The translations under genes and the position numbers were made by a program. A stretch of DNA of 64,000 nt from NCBI GenBank assembly GCA_008638375.1, contig CM018035.1:9079577-9143576 (forward strand). Direction: 5' to 3'. The stretch's first letter is position 1; each line of letters opens with the position of its first letter. Source of the DNA: Nyssa sinensis (taxonomy: Eukaryota; Streptophyta; Magnoliopsida; Cornales; Nyssaceae). This document shows positions 22,540-34,880 of this stretch, piece by piece. Below the pieces are notes generated by a model, which saw only the letters and a program-made list of their open reading frames with translations, made no database searches and had not been told where the DNA came from.

Positions 22540-25500
22540 TGAAGCCTTACGCCTTATCAGAAAGGCCAGGGTCCTCTGCCGAAGGAAGGTCGGTATCCAT
22601 GGCCTCTTTGCTCGGGGCAGCATCAGATGAAGTAGTTCCAAGAGCAACAATTGATGACACGTCAAAATCTGGAAACTAAGCAAGAAATCTAGATCAGAAG
22701 CTCTCAAAGCTAAACCGGATCAGTTCGTCACCCATCTTATCAACTTCCTCTCTCATTTTCGTCTTAATCTCAGTCTTGGCATGATCAACTGCCTCCTGAA
22801 GCCTCTGATCGAAGGAGTTTCAAAGGTCAAGCAACTCCCTCTGAAGCCCTTCAGCCTGTCGAGCATAAAGGTCCTTTTCGGACTCCACAACAACAAGGTT
22901 ATTGCCAGCCTCCTTCAGACTCTCCTCGGCAGCATGAGCCTCGGACTGGGCCGTCCTGAGCTCCAGCCTCACCTCATCCAGCTCGGCCTTCAGCTTGTCA
23001 GCCTCCTCGAAACTCAGAGGAGTCACCATCAGAGCAGCCAAACTATGTATACTCTGCACAACACAAAGCAAACCGGTTAAGCCGAATGCAAGGACAAACA
23101 AAAAGAGAACAAGAAGAGGCTTCAGAAGTTACCTTCATTTGGAGATTCATCATCTCGTTCATCAATTTCGCAAGGTTATCCCCCCTATACTGATGAGGGC
23201 CCTTAGACCAAATTTGGTCAAAAGCCTTCTTGGCAATCTGATAGTTCGGCTCATTAGACGGTTCGGAGGGAGCAGCGGACGCCTTCCCCTTCCCGGCTCG
23301 TTTGCTCGGAACGGAAAGGGTAGAGGGAACTGCTGAGATCGGAACTGCAGGTTCGGCTTCCTTCTCAGCCTCTGCTAGAATTGGTTCGGGAGAACCAGAA
23401 ATCAACCTCCTCTTTTTCACTTGAAGGGGAGGCCCAGGCTCAAGTTGGGAGGAAGCCTCCCCCACCGATTGTGCTTCCGCCTCTGGCCATTTCGATGGTA
23501 GCCTTTTTTTGAGCGCATCCATACGAGAGGCCATCAAATTCTCTAGAGTGACAATAACGGTATGAGCTCGGTCGGGAGTCGAAAGAAGCTTATGATACTG
23601 ATCTTGGAGCTCGGTAGTGAACTCAGATTTCCTCCAAGCACTCCTAACTGCCCATAAACAAGAAATGGCATTTCAGTTCATCAGCTCGGAAAGCATAACA
23701 AAGCTAAAACAACCTAAGGAAATAAGCCTCACCCTTATGACCTGTGATACGAGGGAATGTCGAGACATGATCCTAGAAGTCTTCATGCTCCCATCCTCCT
23801 CCAATAAAGAAGTACCACTTATTCCATGTTTTATTAGCAGAGGGTGCAGAGGACAGATGTCACGACCCCAAATCCGGTCCATGCGGATCGAGGGTTCGTG
23901 ATCGGCTACCGAGGCCTTTCTGCCAATGATCATAATTCCCTTTAGTCAAACGCAGCGGAATAAATTTCTTTTTCTATTGCGGAAGCGTCAATTAACACTC
24001 AAGTCAACATTAGTCATCTATTTATACATTCCATAGTAATTACAAAAGTACATGATGTAATTTTTCCAAAACCTGCTGATGTCATATTCGATATACAGTC
24101 CAAAAATTTCCAAAAGCATCATGACTAGCAAAATCCTATTACAAAAGGGGTTCATGGCTTTACAAGCTTCCAACTAGTCTTACTGAACCTACTATTTCTT
24201 TTCCGATATCATCACCTGAAATAGGATAAAAATATCCTATGAGCTCAACAGCTCATGAGTATCCCAGCTCGTGAGCATTCCATAACATACCAGGGGTTTC
24301 AAAACTACTATATAATTCAATATAGAAATGTCAATGATCATATATCATATGTTATCTTAATTATAGTACAAGATAACGGTATCAAATTCAGTTCCAATAT
24401 ATCTCAATTCAAAGATAATCGTAAATCGATAATCAATAACATAGTTCAATAAATCAAAATCACAGTTCAATATCATGGTTCAATTCCGAAATTCATAGTT
24501 CAATAAATCATAGTTCGATAATTCAGATTCATGGTTCGATTTTCAATATTCATATTCAAAATGATATATTCCACTTCTATGGCCAACAAATTAGAACCTC
24601 GCTGACTGAGATCGATGGGCTAGCTAGTTCGATATGCCGTATCAACACCGGTTCACCACAATATATCCTGTGGGAAGGGTTCGATAAATCACAACCTATT
24701 CGATAGTGACCAATCATAGAAGAGTGTTCTATTCAAAGCATCAAAATCATATCCAAAATCAATAATTATCAATAGCAGTTCAATTACTCAAATCAAAGTT
24801 CTTTATTTAATATTTAGTTAAAACAGTTCAAACATTTGTAAGAAGATCATATAATATTTGAGTATTTTACAAACACATTTTCTTAAGTCAAAGAAAACAA
24901 TATAGTTGTCAATAGGTTATTCAAAATGTATACAGTATAACTGTTAAACAAAGGCTATAAAGAAAAACGATTTCATATGTCGATATATCATAACAGAGTT
25001 CAATATTTATATCTATACTGAAAATGTCTACCTCAATATGGTATGAAATACTCACTTGAATTCCAAAAGCTAAACTCCAAAAATCCTTCCTTTGAAGCTC
25101 CCTAAAATCACATTTCAAAGTCTAGTTATATTCCATAATATCACTTTATTTAATTGTTATGTATCTCTTTTCTATTTTAGTTACATTTTCTGGGTAGCTT
25201 CTTTAAGTTTTAAAGTTTGATTCTATTACCTTACATATTTACGTGTCATATTTTTCTGTACCTTATTTCATAATACGGACCTCATCATTGAGTCCGAAAC
25301 GTCGAAGAAAGTCAATTTGGACTCCCTCTGACTTCCGTTTGGTTTTAGGGACACTAGGGGCAATTTGGTTATTTACACTCTAACGTGTCCTATTTTTTTG
25401 GAGTCCCGTCTCGGGAAACAGATCCCACCATTGGGTTCAGAACACCCAAAATAGTCAAAATGCACTATTAGTTTACTCAATTTGGACTTCATTAGACTCA

Positions 25501-27452
25501 TTTTGAATTAGGGGCATTTTCGAAAAAATTTAATATTTTATTAATTTTCTGGTTTGGGTAACAGTGGTATTTCCTCAAAGTTTTGGGGTCGGTTTGCAAT
25601 TTTCCAGAGTTACGGTCTGAACCCACTGGTTCAGGGTTAAAAACCCTAAACCGGTTTGAACCTTAACTGAACCGACCGGTTCAAATTTAAAACTTAAAAT
25701 TCAAACACAATGCGACACGTGTCACCACCCGTTTAGATCTGGTAGGGTCCCGACCCAATCCAGACCCGGATCCGGTCCACTCAAGACCCGATAGAGCCCT
25801 CGATAATCCGGTCGTCTTCTCCGGTGAAAATTTCGGCCACAGTCGTCGGAACAGTGCACTACCACTGTTTTCTCCCATTTTCTCATAGTTTTCACGTCCA
25901 AATTTCACGATCTTTATACTAAATGAATTCTTGAACTTCAATAAATGGTTTTAGACAAGTTTTAGCCCTCGAATAACAAGATTCACGACACCCATTTCTA
26001 AATTTTTCGATGATGCACCGGTGAAGAATAATTGGCCACCAAATGGTCATTTCTTGATCGTTTTAAGTGATTCAAGTTGCGTTGGACTCCTGGAGTTGTT
26101 TCCTATTGATTTCTAATCTCAAAATCAAGATTTGTTTGATGGATATAATTCCACCATGGTTGACCGAAGCTAAATTCCTGGTTCTAGGTTTGTCATTGAG
26201 TGTTTTTACACTCTGATTTCATATTGAAACAAGTCTACTTATAATCTAAACATTGTATCTACATAAATAACTCTAAAACAGTTCCTATTAAATTCAGAAT
26301 TCTAGAGAGAGAAAAATAGAAATTTTGAGTTTTTCTCACCTTTTTGCTACGGTTTCGATCCTTCTCAATCTCTGATTCTTCTTCTATCCTCCTCAGTTCC
26401 CTTCATTTGATTTCTTTCACAAGAAACAAGCATGGTTTACATGCTTTTAAAGAGAACAATCGACTTCTCTCTCTCTAACTTTTCTCTCTCTCTCTCTCTA
26501 CACGTTCAAGCCTACACCTAGCCTTTATCAACCCATCTTACACTCCATTAAATTCTGCTTTTTCATTTTGGCAACCTACATTAAATGGGTGCTTGATATT
26601 TTCATACATATGTATATTATATATACACACACACTACATATTTGAGACTCACACACACACACACTACTGTTCATATATATATATACATATATATATATAT
26701 TTAACTATTTTTTTTTTATTATTATTTTTTTATTTTTTTTTTAATTTATTATAGTTCGGGTTTATATGTCATGGCCCGGTTTTACCAGGTCGGGTACCGG
26801 CTAACTCGGGTCGGTCCCACCTAACTTGGGTCGGGGTATTACAACAGAGGTCGAAACCCCTTCTCAAACGACATATAAAAAGGGCCTTCCGCATTCATAT
26901 ACTTCAGATCCATGTTACTACAGATCAGATTTACAGATACATCTACACTATTCTGGTGTCCTAACATTATAAACCCTAGAAGGTGCCGCCAACTGTTAAG
27001 GTTAAGGTCGGCAGGACAGAGTTTGAACCAACAGAAGAACTGCCTAACTAAATCAGGCAATGGAAGCCTTAAACCCATTTCAAACCAAGCAAGATAAACA
27101 CAAATCTCCCCGGCTTCAACATTATAAGGATGATCCATGGGGCCCGGTACCCTACAGGTAACATTTGGGGGAAAGTTGTACTTCACCCTCCACTCGTCCA
27201 GTAGGCTCTGGGTAACCGCACTTTCGCCCTCTTCTCTATGGGAAGACCTGCCAGAGGTTTCCCCAGCCCTATCTCGGGGCTCTATAAAGGCATCAACTAT
27301 CCTATCTTAGGACTGTGAGGAGGCCCAACAGACCTCTCCCCAACATCTTCGGCGATAAGGCCACCTACATTCTCTATATAAGACGGCATAACCGTCTCTG
27401 AGGGGTTTCCTATGCCCTCACTAGCGTTAGAAGATTCAGAAGGAGTAGACAT
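22540..27452 (-). pseudogene. gypsy element 1, three-exon antisense gene (interrupted relic)
   Basis: Counterpart of the intact-looking antisense gene of element 2. The ATG is at 27452 (MSTPSESSNASEG). Exon 1 runs down to a donor AAGG|GTGAGG at 23733 but is split by the 2986-bp insertion (23858-26843). Exon 2 is 23647-23133 and exon 3 starts at 23053, both with canonical GCAG acceptors and GT donors at positions homologous to element 2. A stop near 27300 and frame changes show decay. Exon 1 carries the conserved LAWFEMGLRLPLPDLVRQFF / SWRHLLGFIMLGH block. Exon 3 is heptad-like and charged, probably a coiled coil. Confidence 0.75.
23858..26843. mobile_element. solo-LTR-like insertion (2986 bp)
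   Basis: Begins TGTCACGACCCC, ends GGGGTATTACA, and is flanked by a perfect 5-bp duplication, ACAGA (23853-23857 and 26844-26848). The TG...CA ends with a 5-bp target duplication and no coding domain are what a solo LTR left by LTR-LTR recombination looks like. The nearly inverted CACGACCCC/GGGGTATT ends resemble a class of plant gypsy LTRs. It contains CA and TA microsatellites (about 26620-26700) and T-rich tracts near its end. It splits exon 1 of the antisense gene of gypsy element 1, so it is younger than that element. Confidence 0.85.
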
Positions 27453-27626
27453 TACTCTCAAATTAAAAGAGAAAGAAGCAAAAGAAGAGGAAGATCGGTC
27501 GAACCTGTTCTAAACCAGAGCCTCAAACAACCGGTATTCTTCAAGGTCGCACAAACCAACAATGGCGAAAAAATCTTCTAGCACAGTGAAAATGACAGGG
27601 AAAAGGTCATTTGAAATCTCTTCCCG

Positions 27627-27634
27627 TATTTATA
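27627..27634 (-). promoter_or_regulatory. TATA box of antisense gene, element 1
   Basis: Reads TATAAATA on the minus strand, about 175 bp upstream of the antisense ATG at 27452. Element 2 has a TATA-like motif at the homologous position (61677-61684). Confidence 0.55.
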
Positions 27635-27879
27635 AGCGCAGTATCAGAAGGGACCCACCAAGCCAAACCGCTATGACGGTTCGGTACACTGATGGCTTTG
27701 AGAAACCCAACCATCAGTTCAGTACAATGATGGCCTTGAAAAAACCCAACCTTCGGCTGCGCAATAAATGACGCACCAACAGTCGCCTTGAAAAGCGAAC
27801 AGACAGGACACATGACTCTCCGAAAAGACCTAGCCCTAGTTACTTGTTAACATCGAACTAGGACTTGGGGGGGAGTAAT

Positions 27880-28360
27880 TGATATACCACAAAAGAGCAA
27901 GACCAATCATCACTCGACACATATGTGTATGGTCCAGCTCACGCTCGGCTAGCTCAGCTCAGCTCACGCTCGGCCAGTGGCTAGCGCCCGGCTAGGGGTG
28001 CAAACGAACAGAGTCGTTCATGAACAGATCGAGATTGGCTTGATTATGGCTCGTTCAAACTCGGTTCATTTAATATACGAGCCAAGCTCGAGCTCAAAAT
28101 AGGGCTCATTTATTAAACGAGTCGAGCCGAGCCAAAAAGAGGCTCAGCTCGTCAGGCTCATGAACAGGCTCGTATAAGCTCGAATAGTGGCTCGGCTCGT
28201 GACTCGTTTATGTTTTTAAGTATAAGTACTTATTTTTTCTATGCTAGGGTTTCTAACCTGTTCTAACCTTCTTCAATTAGTCCCACAGTCGTAGCTCTAC
28301 TTTGCCCTCTCTGAGCTCTCTCCCTCTGTCAAACTCTCGACTCGATCAACCTTCTTCAAC

Positions 28361-28407
<47 letters not shown>

Positions 28408-30080
28408 TTGTGTTGTCGAGAAAGTTGCCGAAGTGGGCATGCATATATAGTTTCATATATATCTTCATTCCCTGGATTCCAAGGAGTTCACAGCAATTAA
28501 AAAGGCAAAAAGATCACCTTTCTCTCTATCTTGTAAGTTACATAATTGTTTTCCTTTCTTCTTGTTTTCTGTACATCATAGAAACATCCAATCGCTTGTG
28601 TTGATTTTTATTTTTCTGATTCTAATACTTATAATTCATTCATAGCAAACCACTTAAAATAATGTCATTTTGGAATTTTGATTATTAACCTTATTTCTAC
28701 TCAACTTAGATTTCTTTGTCTAAAATTTTGAATGTTTACCTCTGTCGGGGCTTTTGCTTCCAGACTACTTTTAGTAGTTTTACTGTGTTTGTGAAATGAC
28801 CTGATATTAGGTTGATACTGTGTTGAGATTCATGGTAACTTACTGCTCTGTAATGACATATTTCCTTGACCTTGACAAGATATTGATGGGGCTTGTTTTG
28901 GAACCACATTTCCTCACCTATTTTTGATGACTTATGGGCACCTCAAACCATAAAAAGCAACACAAAGTTATGTTCCAAGAGCATTTGGCTTCAAGCTCCA
29001 CAAGTTAGACACAAAAGCTTCCCTGCTGCATTTTCTCACAGGATAAAGATTTCACACAGTACTTGTAGCCGTAGGCATCAATGGCAAATAAATTTATTTT
29101 GTGTATATTGTGTATATATGTAAAGACTTCATTTGTTTATTTATCTAATTACAATTACAGATGCTAATGGGGCAAGATTAACTAATTGTAGCAACTAATT
29201 TATTGATTATTCTTCTCTGGCTTGGCTATAATGTCATGTTTTAATTGTCCTCTGTCTATCAGTGCACATATTTGGGTTCAAAGTTCAAACCTGATTTCAG
29301 ATTTTGATAACCCAGCTTTCAAAAAGTTTGATTGGTTCAAGAATGAACTGTTTACTTTGCAAGGATAAATTCCAGTAACTCGAGCTCGAATGAGGCTTGT
29401 TTATTTTTTCGAGCCGAGTCGAGTTCGAGTTCGAGCTTGACAAGCCATTCACGAGTCGAGTTCGATCAGAAATTTGAGCTCGAGTCGAATTTCGAGCCGA
29501 GTCGAGCCAGGCTCGATTATTTTGCGAGTCAAGCCCAAACATCAGATACTCGACTCAACTCGGCTCGTTTGCACCCCTACGCCCGGCCATTCAGGATAGA
29601 CCAAAAGGTCAGAAGAGGCCGAGTGCATGCCTCCAGAGCAGATATATGTCCAAGTAAAGCTCTCGGGGTCAAACACAAGACTCCAGAGCAGAACGCTAGA
29701 GCTCATCACTGCCTTAACGGTTGCCGAGCAGGGAATAAGGAAACAGTCTTTAACAAGGAAACTGCTACACATGTTTATCTCTACCTATGGTACAATGTCC
29801 AACAAGGAAACTACTATCTCCGATGATTAAATCCCTACTTTCATGGCTCCAAATCCTCATCAACTTAGGAAAGCCACAGCCTATAAATTAAACCCTAAAG
29901 GTATGCTTTATTTTCATGTTCATTCTTTGGCTTTCATTACAGTCTTTTCAATTCAGTTTACTTATTTAAGCATCGGAGCGGCTACCGCCGGAGCCAATCC
30001 GGTGGCCCTTTGATCCCCCTTTTGAGTGTTTTACAAGTTGTGGAGTCCAGATTTCTTGCGAGCCAAAAAGTGCAGTATCA
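27880..30080 (+). repeat. gypsy element 1, 3' LTR, split by a hAT element
   Basis: Starts TGATATACC directly after a purine tract (GGACTTGGGGGGGAGTAAT). Without the 1587-bp hAT insertion and its 8-bp duplication it is 606 bp. That is 26 bp longer than the 5' LTR, because AGCTCACGCTCGGCT plus a CAGCTCA stretch is tandemly duplicated at about 27932-27983. It ends GTGCAGTATCA. Confidence 0.93.
27993..29579. mobile_element. non-autonomous hAT element (1587 bp)
   Basis: The terminal inverted repeats are TAGGGGTGCAAACGA and its complement at the right end. The flanks are a perfect 8-bp duplication, CGCCCGGC, at 27985-27992 and 29580-29587. The uninterrupted 5' LTR of the same element (about 14143-14150) reads CGCCCAGC once, confirming the empty site. 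Both ends carry many GAGCTCGAG/CTCGGCTCG motifs, typical hAT subterminal repeats. The interior contains a (TA)n run at about 28363-28403 and no transposase frame. Confidence 0.9.
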
Positions 30081-30085
30081 ATGCC

Positions 30086-30158
30086 ATAATTAGAGAGACT
30101 AATTATGGCGTTGTATGTACAGCAATACAGACTAATAAGGTGTTGTATCTAACTAACA
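30086..30158 (-). repeat. copia 3' LTR, second part
   Basis: Continues the LTR broken at 14054 and ends AACTAACA at 30158, next to the copia polypurine tract (TTTGAGGGGGGA on the minus strand). It matches 34803-34875 with three differences. Confidence 0.93.
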
Positions 30159-30165
30159 TCCCCCC

Positions 30166-33100
30166 TCAAATTGATGCTAGCCGATCAAGAAGCATCAATT
30201 TTCCCACCAGGAACTGATGGCGCTGTCGTGTCATAGCCTTCGTGAAGACGTTAGCGATTTGGAGGTAAGTAGAAACATGAGGCAAAGATATAATCCGACT
30301 GTCCAAGGCTTCTCAAATAGAATGACAGTCTACTTCAATGTGCTTCGTACGCTCATGGTAAACAGGATTAGCAGCTATTTGAATGGCACTAGTATTATCA
30401 ACATGAAGAGGAGTAGAATCAGATTGAGAAAAACCAAGCTCAGCCAGAAGCCCACGAAGCGAGACAATCTCAGAACACGCAGCAGACATTGCCCGGTATT
30501 CAAATTTAGTAGAGGATTTAGAAACACGAGCTTGTTTCTTACTTTTCCAAGAGATCAAAGAATCACCAAGAAACATGCACCAACCTGTGACAGACTGTCA
30601 AATATCAAGACATCCGGCCCAATCTGCATCACTATAAGCAACAAGGCGAAGTAGAGAGCCAAGTAGAAAGAACAACCCACGACTAGGGGACCCCTGAAGA
30701 TATCGAATAATACGACGAACAGCCACTAAATGAAAGTGGTGAAGATTTTGCATAAACTGCCTAACCTGCTGGACAGCAAAGGAAATATCAAGCCGAGTAA
30801 TTGTCAAATAGTTCAAGCTCCCTACCAACTGTCGAAACATAGTAGGATCAGAAAGAAGATCACCCTTCTCCCTTCGATATTGCACATTGACCTCCACAGG
30901 AGTATCCACTGAAGGCGAATCTTGAAGAACAACTAGCCCAATCAAATCCTAGGTATACTTGCGTTGATTCAAGAATATACCTGAAGAGTTCGTGTGCACT
31001 TCCAAACCCAAAAAATACGTAAGAGGGCCAAGATCTTTCATATGAAAAGAGGCCTAAAGATTTTGCTTGAGATGATCAATCAAGCTAGGGTCAGTGCCAG
31101 TAATGACAATATCATCCACATATACAAGTAAAAGAACTAGACTAGTTGGAGTCTTGCACAGAAACAAAGAAGAGTTATATTGGCTTTGAACAAAGGAGAG
31201 GCGAAGCAAAGTGGACCTGAATTTTTCAAACCACGCTCGAGAAGCCTGTTTTAAGCCATAAAGAGATCGCTTCAGCTTACATACTGTGGAAGATGAAGAA
31301 GAAAACAAACCCGGAGGAGGACTCATGTAAATATCCTCTTTGAGATCACCATGAAGAAAAGCATTTTTGACGTCCATCTAGTGGAGTGACCAACCTTGGG
31401 AGGCGGCAATCGAAAGAATTATACGCACTGTAGTCATTTTCGCCACAAGAGCAAATGTCTCCTCATAGTCCACCCCATATTCTTGCCTATTCCCAAGAGC
31501 AAACTAAGCGTGCCTTGTACCTCTCTAAAGTCCCATCAGAACGAAGCTTAATTTAGAAAACCCATTTACAACCAATGGCTTTAACATTAGAGGGGCAAGA
31601 AACCATATCCCAGGTATGATTGGCCTAGAGAGCTTGAAGTTCCTCATCCATCGCTTTTCGCCAACAGTCATGTTTAGTAGCCTCTGAAAAACATGTAGGA
31701 ATGGAAATTGACGACAAAGTAGTGTGAAAAGAAGTGTCGTAATCACCATACCGAGCAGGAGGACATGATACCCGGGTAGATCATCATGGACCAGGCTGAG
31801 GAGGCATGGGAGAACTGATCGGACCTATCTCGGATGTCATGTCAATCTCAGGAGAAGTCGGTAGAACGGGTTTAGATGAAGGGTCAGTCACGAGAAGAGG
31901 CAAAGTTGGTCGACGTCGAGTATACACAAGGCTGGGTTTGAACCGGTCAAGAAGAGATGACAATTTATCAAAACAAGGCAGAATGCTAATCTCAGGCAAT
32001 GACTCAACATGTGTAGGAAAGAAACATTGATTCTCAAAGAAAACAATATTACGAGATATACGAAATTTGTTAACACGAGAATCATAGCAAACATAACCTT
32101 TGTGGGAAATACTATAACCTATAAAGGCATATTTAACAGACTAAGCAGAGAGTTTGTGACGTTCATGATGAGGTAAATGAACAAAACAAACACATCCAAA
32201 AGTATACAAATTAAGATAGCTAGGATGCTGATGGTACAAACAATAGTAAGGAGAATCAAAATTCAAGACCTGAGAGGGCAGTCTATTAATTAAGTAAACT
32301 GTAGTAGATAATGCCTCAACCCAAGACAAGAACGCTGAGAGACAATTCCTTTGTGATGTAAGAAATCATAAAACTCGCGAGACATGTACTCTCCACCAGA
32401 ATCAAACCTCAACATCTTAATACATGTAGAAAATTGGTTCTCAATATATGCGACAAAGTTTTGAAAAACAGATAGAACCTCAGATTTGGCCCAAAGAAAA
32501 TAGACCCAAGTATATCGACTGAAATCATCTATGAATGTCACAAAATATTTATATCGAGCATGAGAAATTATAGGAGAAATGCCCCACACATCACTATGCA
32601 CAATATCAAAACATGTTGCAGCACGACTACCATGAGAAGGAAACAAAAGAGTCTTACTCTTACCAAGTTTGCATACAGAACAATCAAATGACAAGTGTTT
32701 AGAAACATATTCTTTATTGCCTAACAAACTAGAATTTAACATGCGAGACAAAATAACAAAGTTTGGATGGCCCAAACGTTTATGCCAGACTTCACGTGGT
32801 GTATGAACTGTCATACAAGCCAAAGATAAACTACTAGGAATAGAAAACTGCAGTGGAAAGAGTCTGCCAACTTTAGGCCCCTTCGCGAGTATCTTCCCCA
32901 ACACCTGATCCTGCACAAGACAACCATCACGAGAAAAATGGACGTCACAGTTTTTCTCAACTAATTGGCCAACCGAAATAAGATTATTAGACAGTCTAGG
33001 AGATACATAAACATCTTTGAAAGTCGAATTGGTATCTCCAATTTCATTAATAGCAAAATGACTCCCATTAGCTGCCTAAATTTAGGATGCACCATGATAT

Positions 33101-34140
33101 GGGCGAACATTGCACAATACATCAGATGATTTACCCATATGGTTGGATGTAGCAGAATCAATAAGCCAAGACTTATGCGAAGTATTACCTTGAAGTCCAA
33201 AGGCAGAAAATGCTGACATAATCATCTGCTGGACCATTTCAGGGGTAAGGCTAGAGGATCCAGCTGCAGACGAAGAAGTTGAGGACATCCCTAAAGCAGA
33301 AGAAGTGTTTACTGTAGCTTGATAAGCAGTGGCGTGACGATTTGGAGGCCGAGTGGGACATTCTCTAATAAAGTGGCCTTGTTTCTTACAGTAGTTGCAC
33401 ACTTTCTTTGCACAGTGGACTGCAATATGACCATACTCCTTGCAGCTAAAACACTAGACCTTACGCATATCCTTACCCTTCCCTCTCCCATAGGTTGCAT
33501 AGGCAACGGGATTCGGATTGGCATCTTGCTGGAACGCAGCCTGTGTGAAAAGGCGCTGCTCTTCGCGAAGTAATTCTCCAAAACAAACATCCAAATATGG
33601 GGAAGGATCCCGGTTCATTAAATTTGAGCGAGTAACCTCAAATTCAGGGCGTAATTTCATCAGAAACTGATCTCTCTTGCTCTGCTCATGAACAGCTTAA
33701 ACAGCAGAGATTGATTTAGCAAGTACCTTTGCATAAACCACATCAGAAAAGTCTCCCCATAAATTCTGAAAACTAGAAAAATACTCCTGAATAGATAGAT
33801 GGCCTTGAGAATAACTAGCAATCTCATATTCTAACTAAAATCGACGTGCATTATTATCCTGGTGATAAACCTTCTGCAAGTACTCCCACATAGCTTTTGC
33901 AGTTTCATAGACCCATAAATTGAGCACAATAAGAGGATCGACGGACCCTAAAATCCAGGACATCACACGTGCATCGTTGACTGTCCACTTGGCCAACTCC
34001 TTAGGCTCAGTAGGAGCTGGAACACTACCATCAATCTGGCCCCACAATTCTTTCCCCATAACAAATAAATAAAACTGGAATTCCTAGGTAGAGTAATTTT
34101 TTCCAATAAAATGCACCCCAAAAGACTCACCAGAAGACAT
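30166..34140 (-). pseudogene. copia gag-pol polyprotein, decayed
   Basis: The minus-strand frame starts MSSGESFGVHFIGKNY at 34140 and ends LASI-stop at 30166, about 1325 codons, the usual copia size. Order: gag; CNYCKKQGHFIREC zinc knuckle (about 33400-33360); protease WLIDSATSNHMG (about 33170); integrase HHCC (H..H near 32795, CSVC near 32685) and DDE core (HSDVWG, FIDDFSRYTW, DSGGEY at 32620-32380); RT with MDVKNAFLHGDL (31377) and YVDD (about 31120); RNase H with DADWAG and KHIEVDCHS (30630-30310). The integrase-before-RT order identifies copia. A TGG-to-TAG change in gag (about 34088), further stops and several frameshifts make it inactive. Confidence 0.9.
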
Positions 34141-34616
34141 GATGAAACCTAACAAAATTGAGTAAGAAAAAAAATAAAACCTGATGCACGAGGCAACAAC
34201 CTTTGGTGAGATGAGACCTCAGAAACTTGAATCAGCAAAAAAATGCACCAGAACTCTCCTCCACGCTCACCGCACCAGCACAGAATAGAATCGTTGAACC
34301 AGAAAAGACCAACTACACCAACGAGCATAGATCAGAATCGTCGAACTAGAGAAGGAACCTAGAAATAGCCGAATAGCACAACCAGAACAGCACCAACAGA
34401 AACTGTCGAACAGCAACCTAGAAATTGTCAGAAACTTCCGAATAGCAACCCAGAAAAAAACAGAACTAGAACCGCTCAATCCCAACCCAACAAAAACTGT
34501 GGAATATTAGTTTAACACCCACTGGAAACCCAAGAGAATTATCACCCACAGGAAACCCTATAGAAATTGCCGCTACCCTCAGAAAAGAAAATGAGAACAA
34601 TCCTAATTGAGATAAC

Positions 34617-34628
34617 GCTCTGATACCA
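34617..34628 (-). promoter_or_regulatory. copia primer-binding site
   Basis: Reads TGGTATCAGAGC on the minus strand, directly next to the 5' LTR end. This is the classic plant primer-binding site complementary to initiator methionine tRNA. Confidence 0.95.
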
Positions 34629-34875
34629 TGTCAATTGGATTGAATACCTCTTTCTGTGAAGGTTCTTCTATTATATAGAAAACATCAACGTGAGATACAA
34701 GACTAAGAAACCGTAATTACAGCAATCTAGGAGACTAAATAAGACAACTACAAATAGCCTATTATTTACAGAATATTTACAGCAATAATATCTAATTATG
34801 CCATAATTAGATAGACTAATTATGGCATTGTATGTACAGCAATACAGACTAATAAGGTGCTGTATCTAACTAACA
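34629..34875 (-). repeat. copia 5' LTR (247 bp)
   Basis: Complete LTR, TGTTAG...TTGACA on the minus strand, followed by the AAGGC duplication. Around 34793-34834 it contains a perfect 13-bp inverted repeat, ATGCCATAATTAG and CTAATTATGGCAT, separated by 5-6 bases. The homologous place in the other LTR is where gypsy element 1 inserted. Confidence 0.95.
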
Positions 34876-34880
34876 AAGGC

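Larger units (their letters stand above)
14055..30080 (+). mobile_element. Ty3/gypsy Tat-lineage element 1 (old copy)
   Basis: The element begins TGATATACC, ends AGTATCA, and is flanked by ATGCC at 14050-14054 and 30081-30085. It sits inside the copia LTR. Order: 5' LTR; primer-binding site; gag-protease; UAG; RT-RNase H-second RNase H-integrase; 33-bp repeat array; two antisense genes; polypurine tract (about 27861-27875); 3' LTR. The second RNase H after the usual one places it in the Tat lineage, which is known to have acquired an extra RNase H and antisense frames. Two later insertions (23858-26843 and 27993-29579) enlarge it. It is non-autonomous now, with about ten nonsense codons and several frameshifts in gag-pol. 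Confidence 0.95.
13881..34875 (-). mobile_element. Ty1/copia LTR retrotransposon, interrupted by nested elements
   Basis: The element lies on the minus strand and is flanked by AAGGC at 13876-13880 and 34876-34880. Subtracting the nested gypsy element and its 5-bp duplication (14055-30085) leaves about 4.96 kb, normal for plant copia. Right LTR: 34629-34875 (247 bp). Left LTR: 13881-14054 plus 30086-30158 (174 + 73 = 247 bp). The initiator-Met primer-binding site is at 34617-34628, and a G-rich polypurine tract at about 30159-30171 directly abuts the left LTR. By eye the two LTRs differ at 9 of 247 positions. Gag-pol is decayed. Confidence 0.95.

Noticed and set aside
33082..33402. Copia protease motif DSATSNHM read as a mutated active site
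   Set aside because: Several plant copia groups naturally have DSA or DSG followed by a variable pair and NHM, so this cannot be called a lesion.
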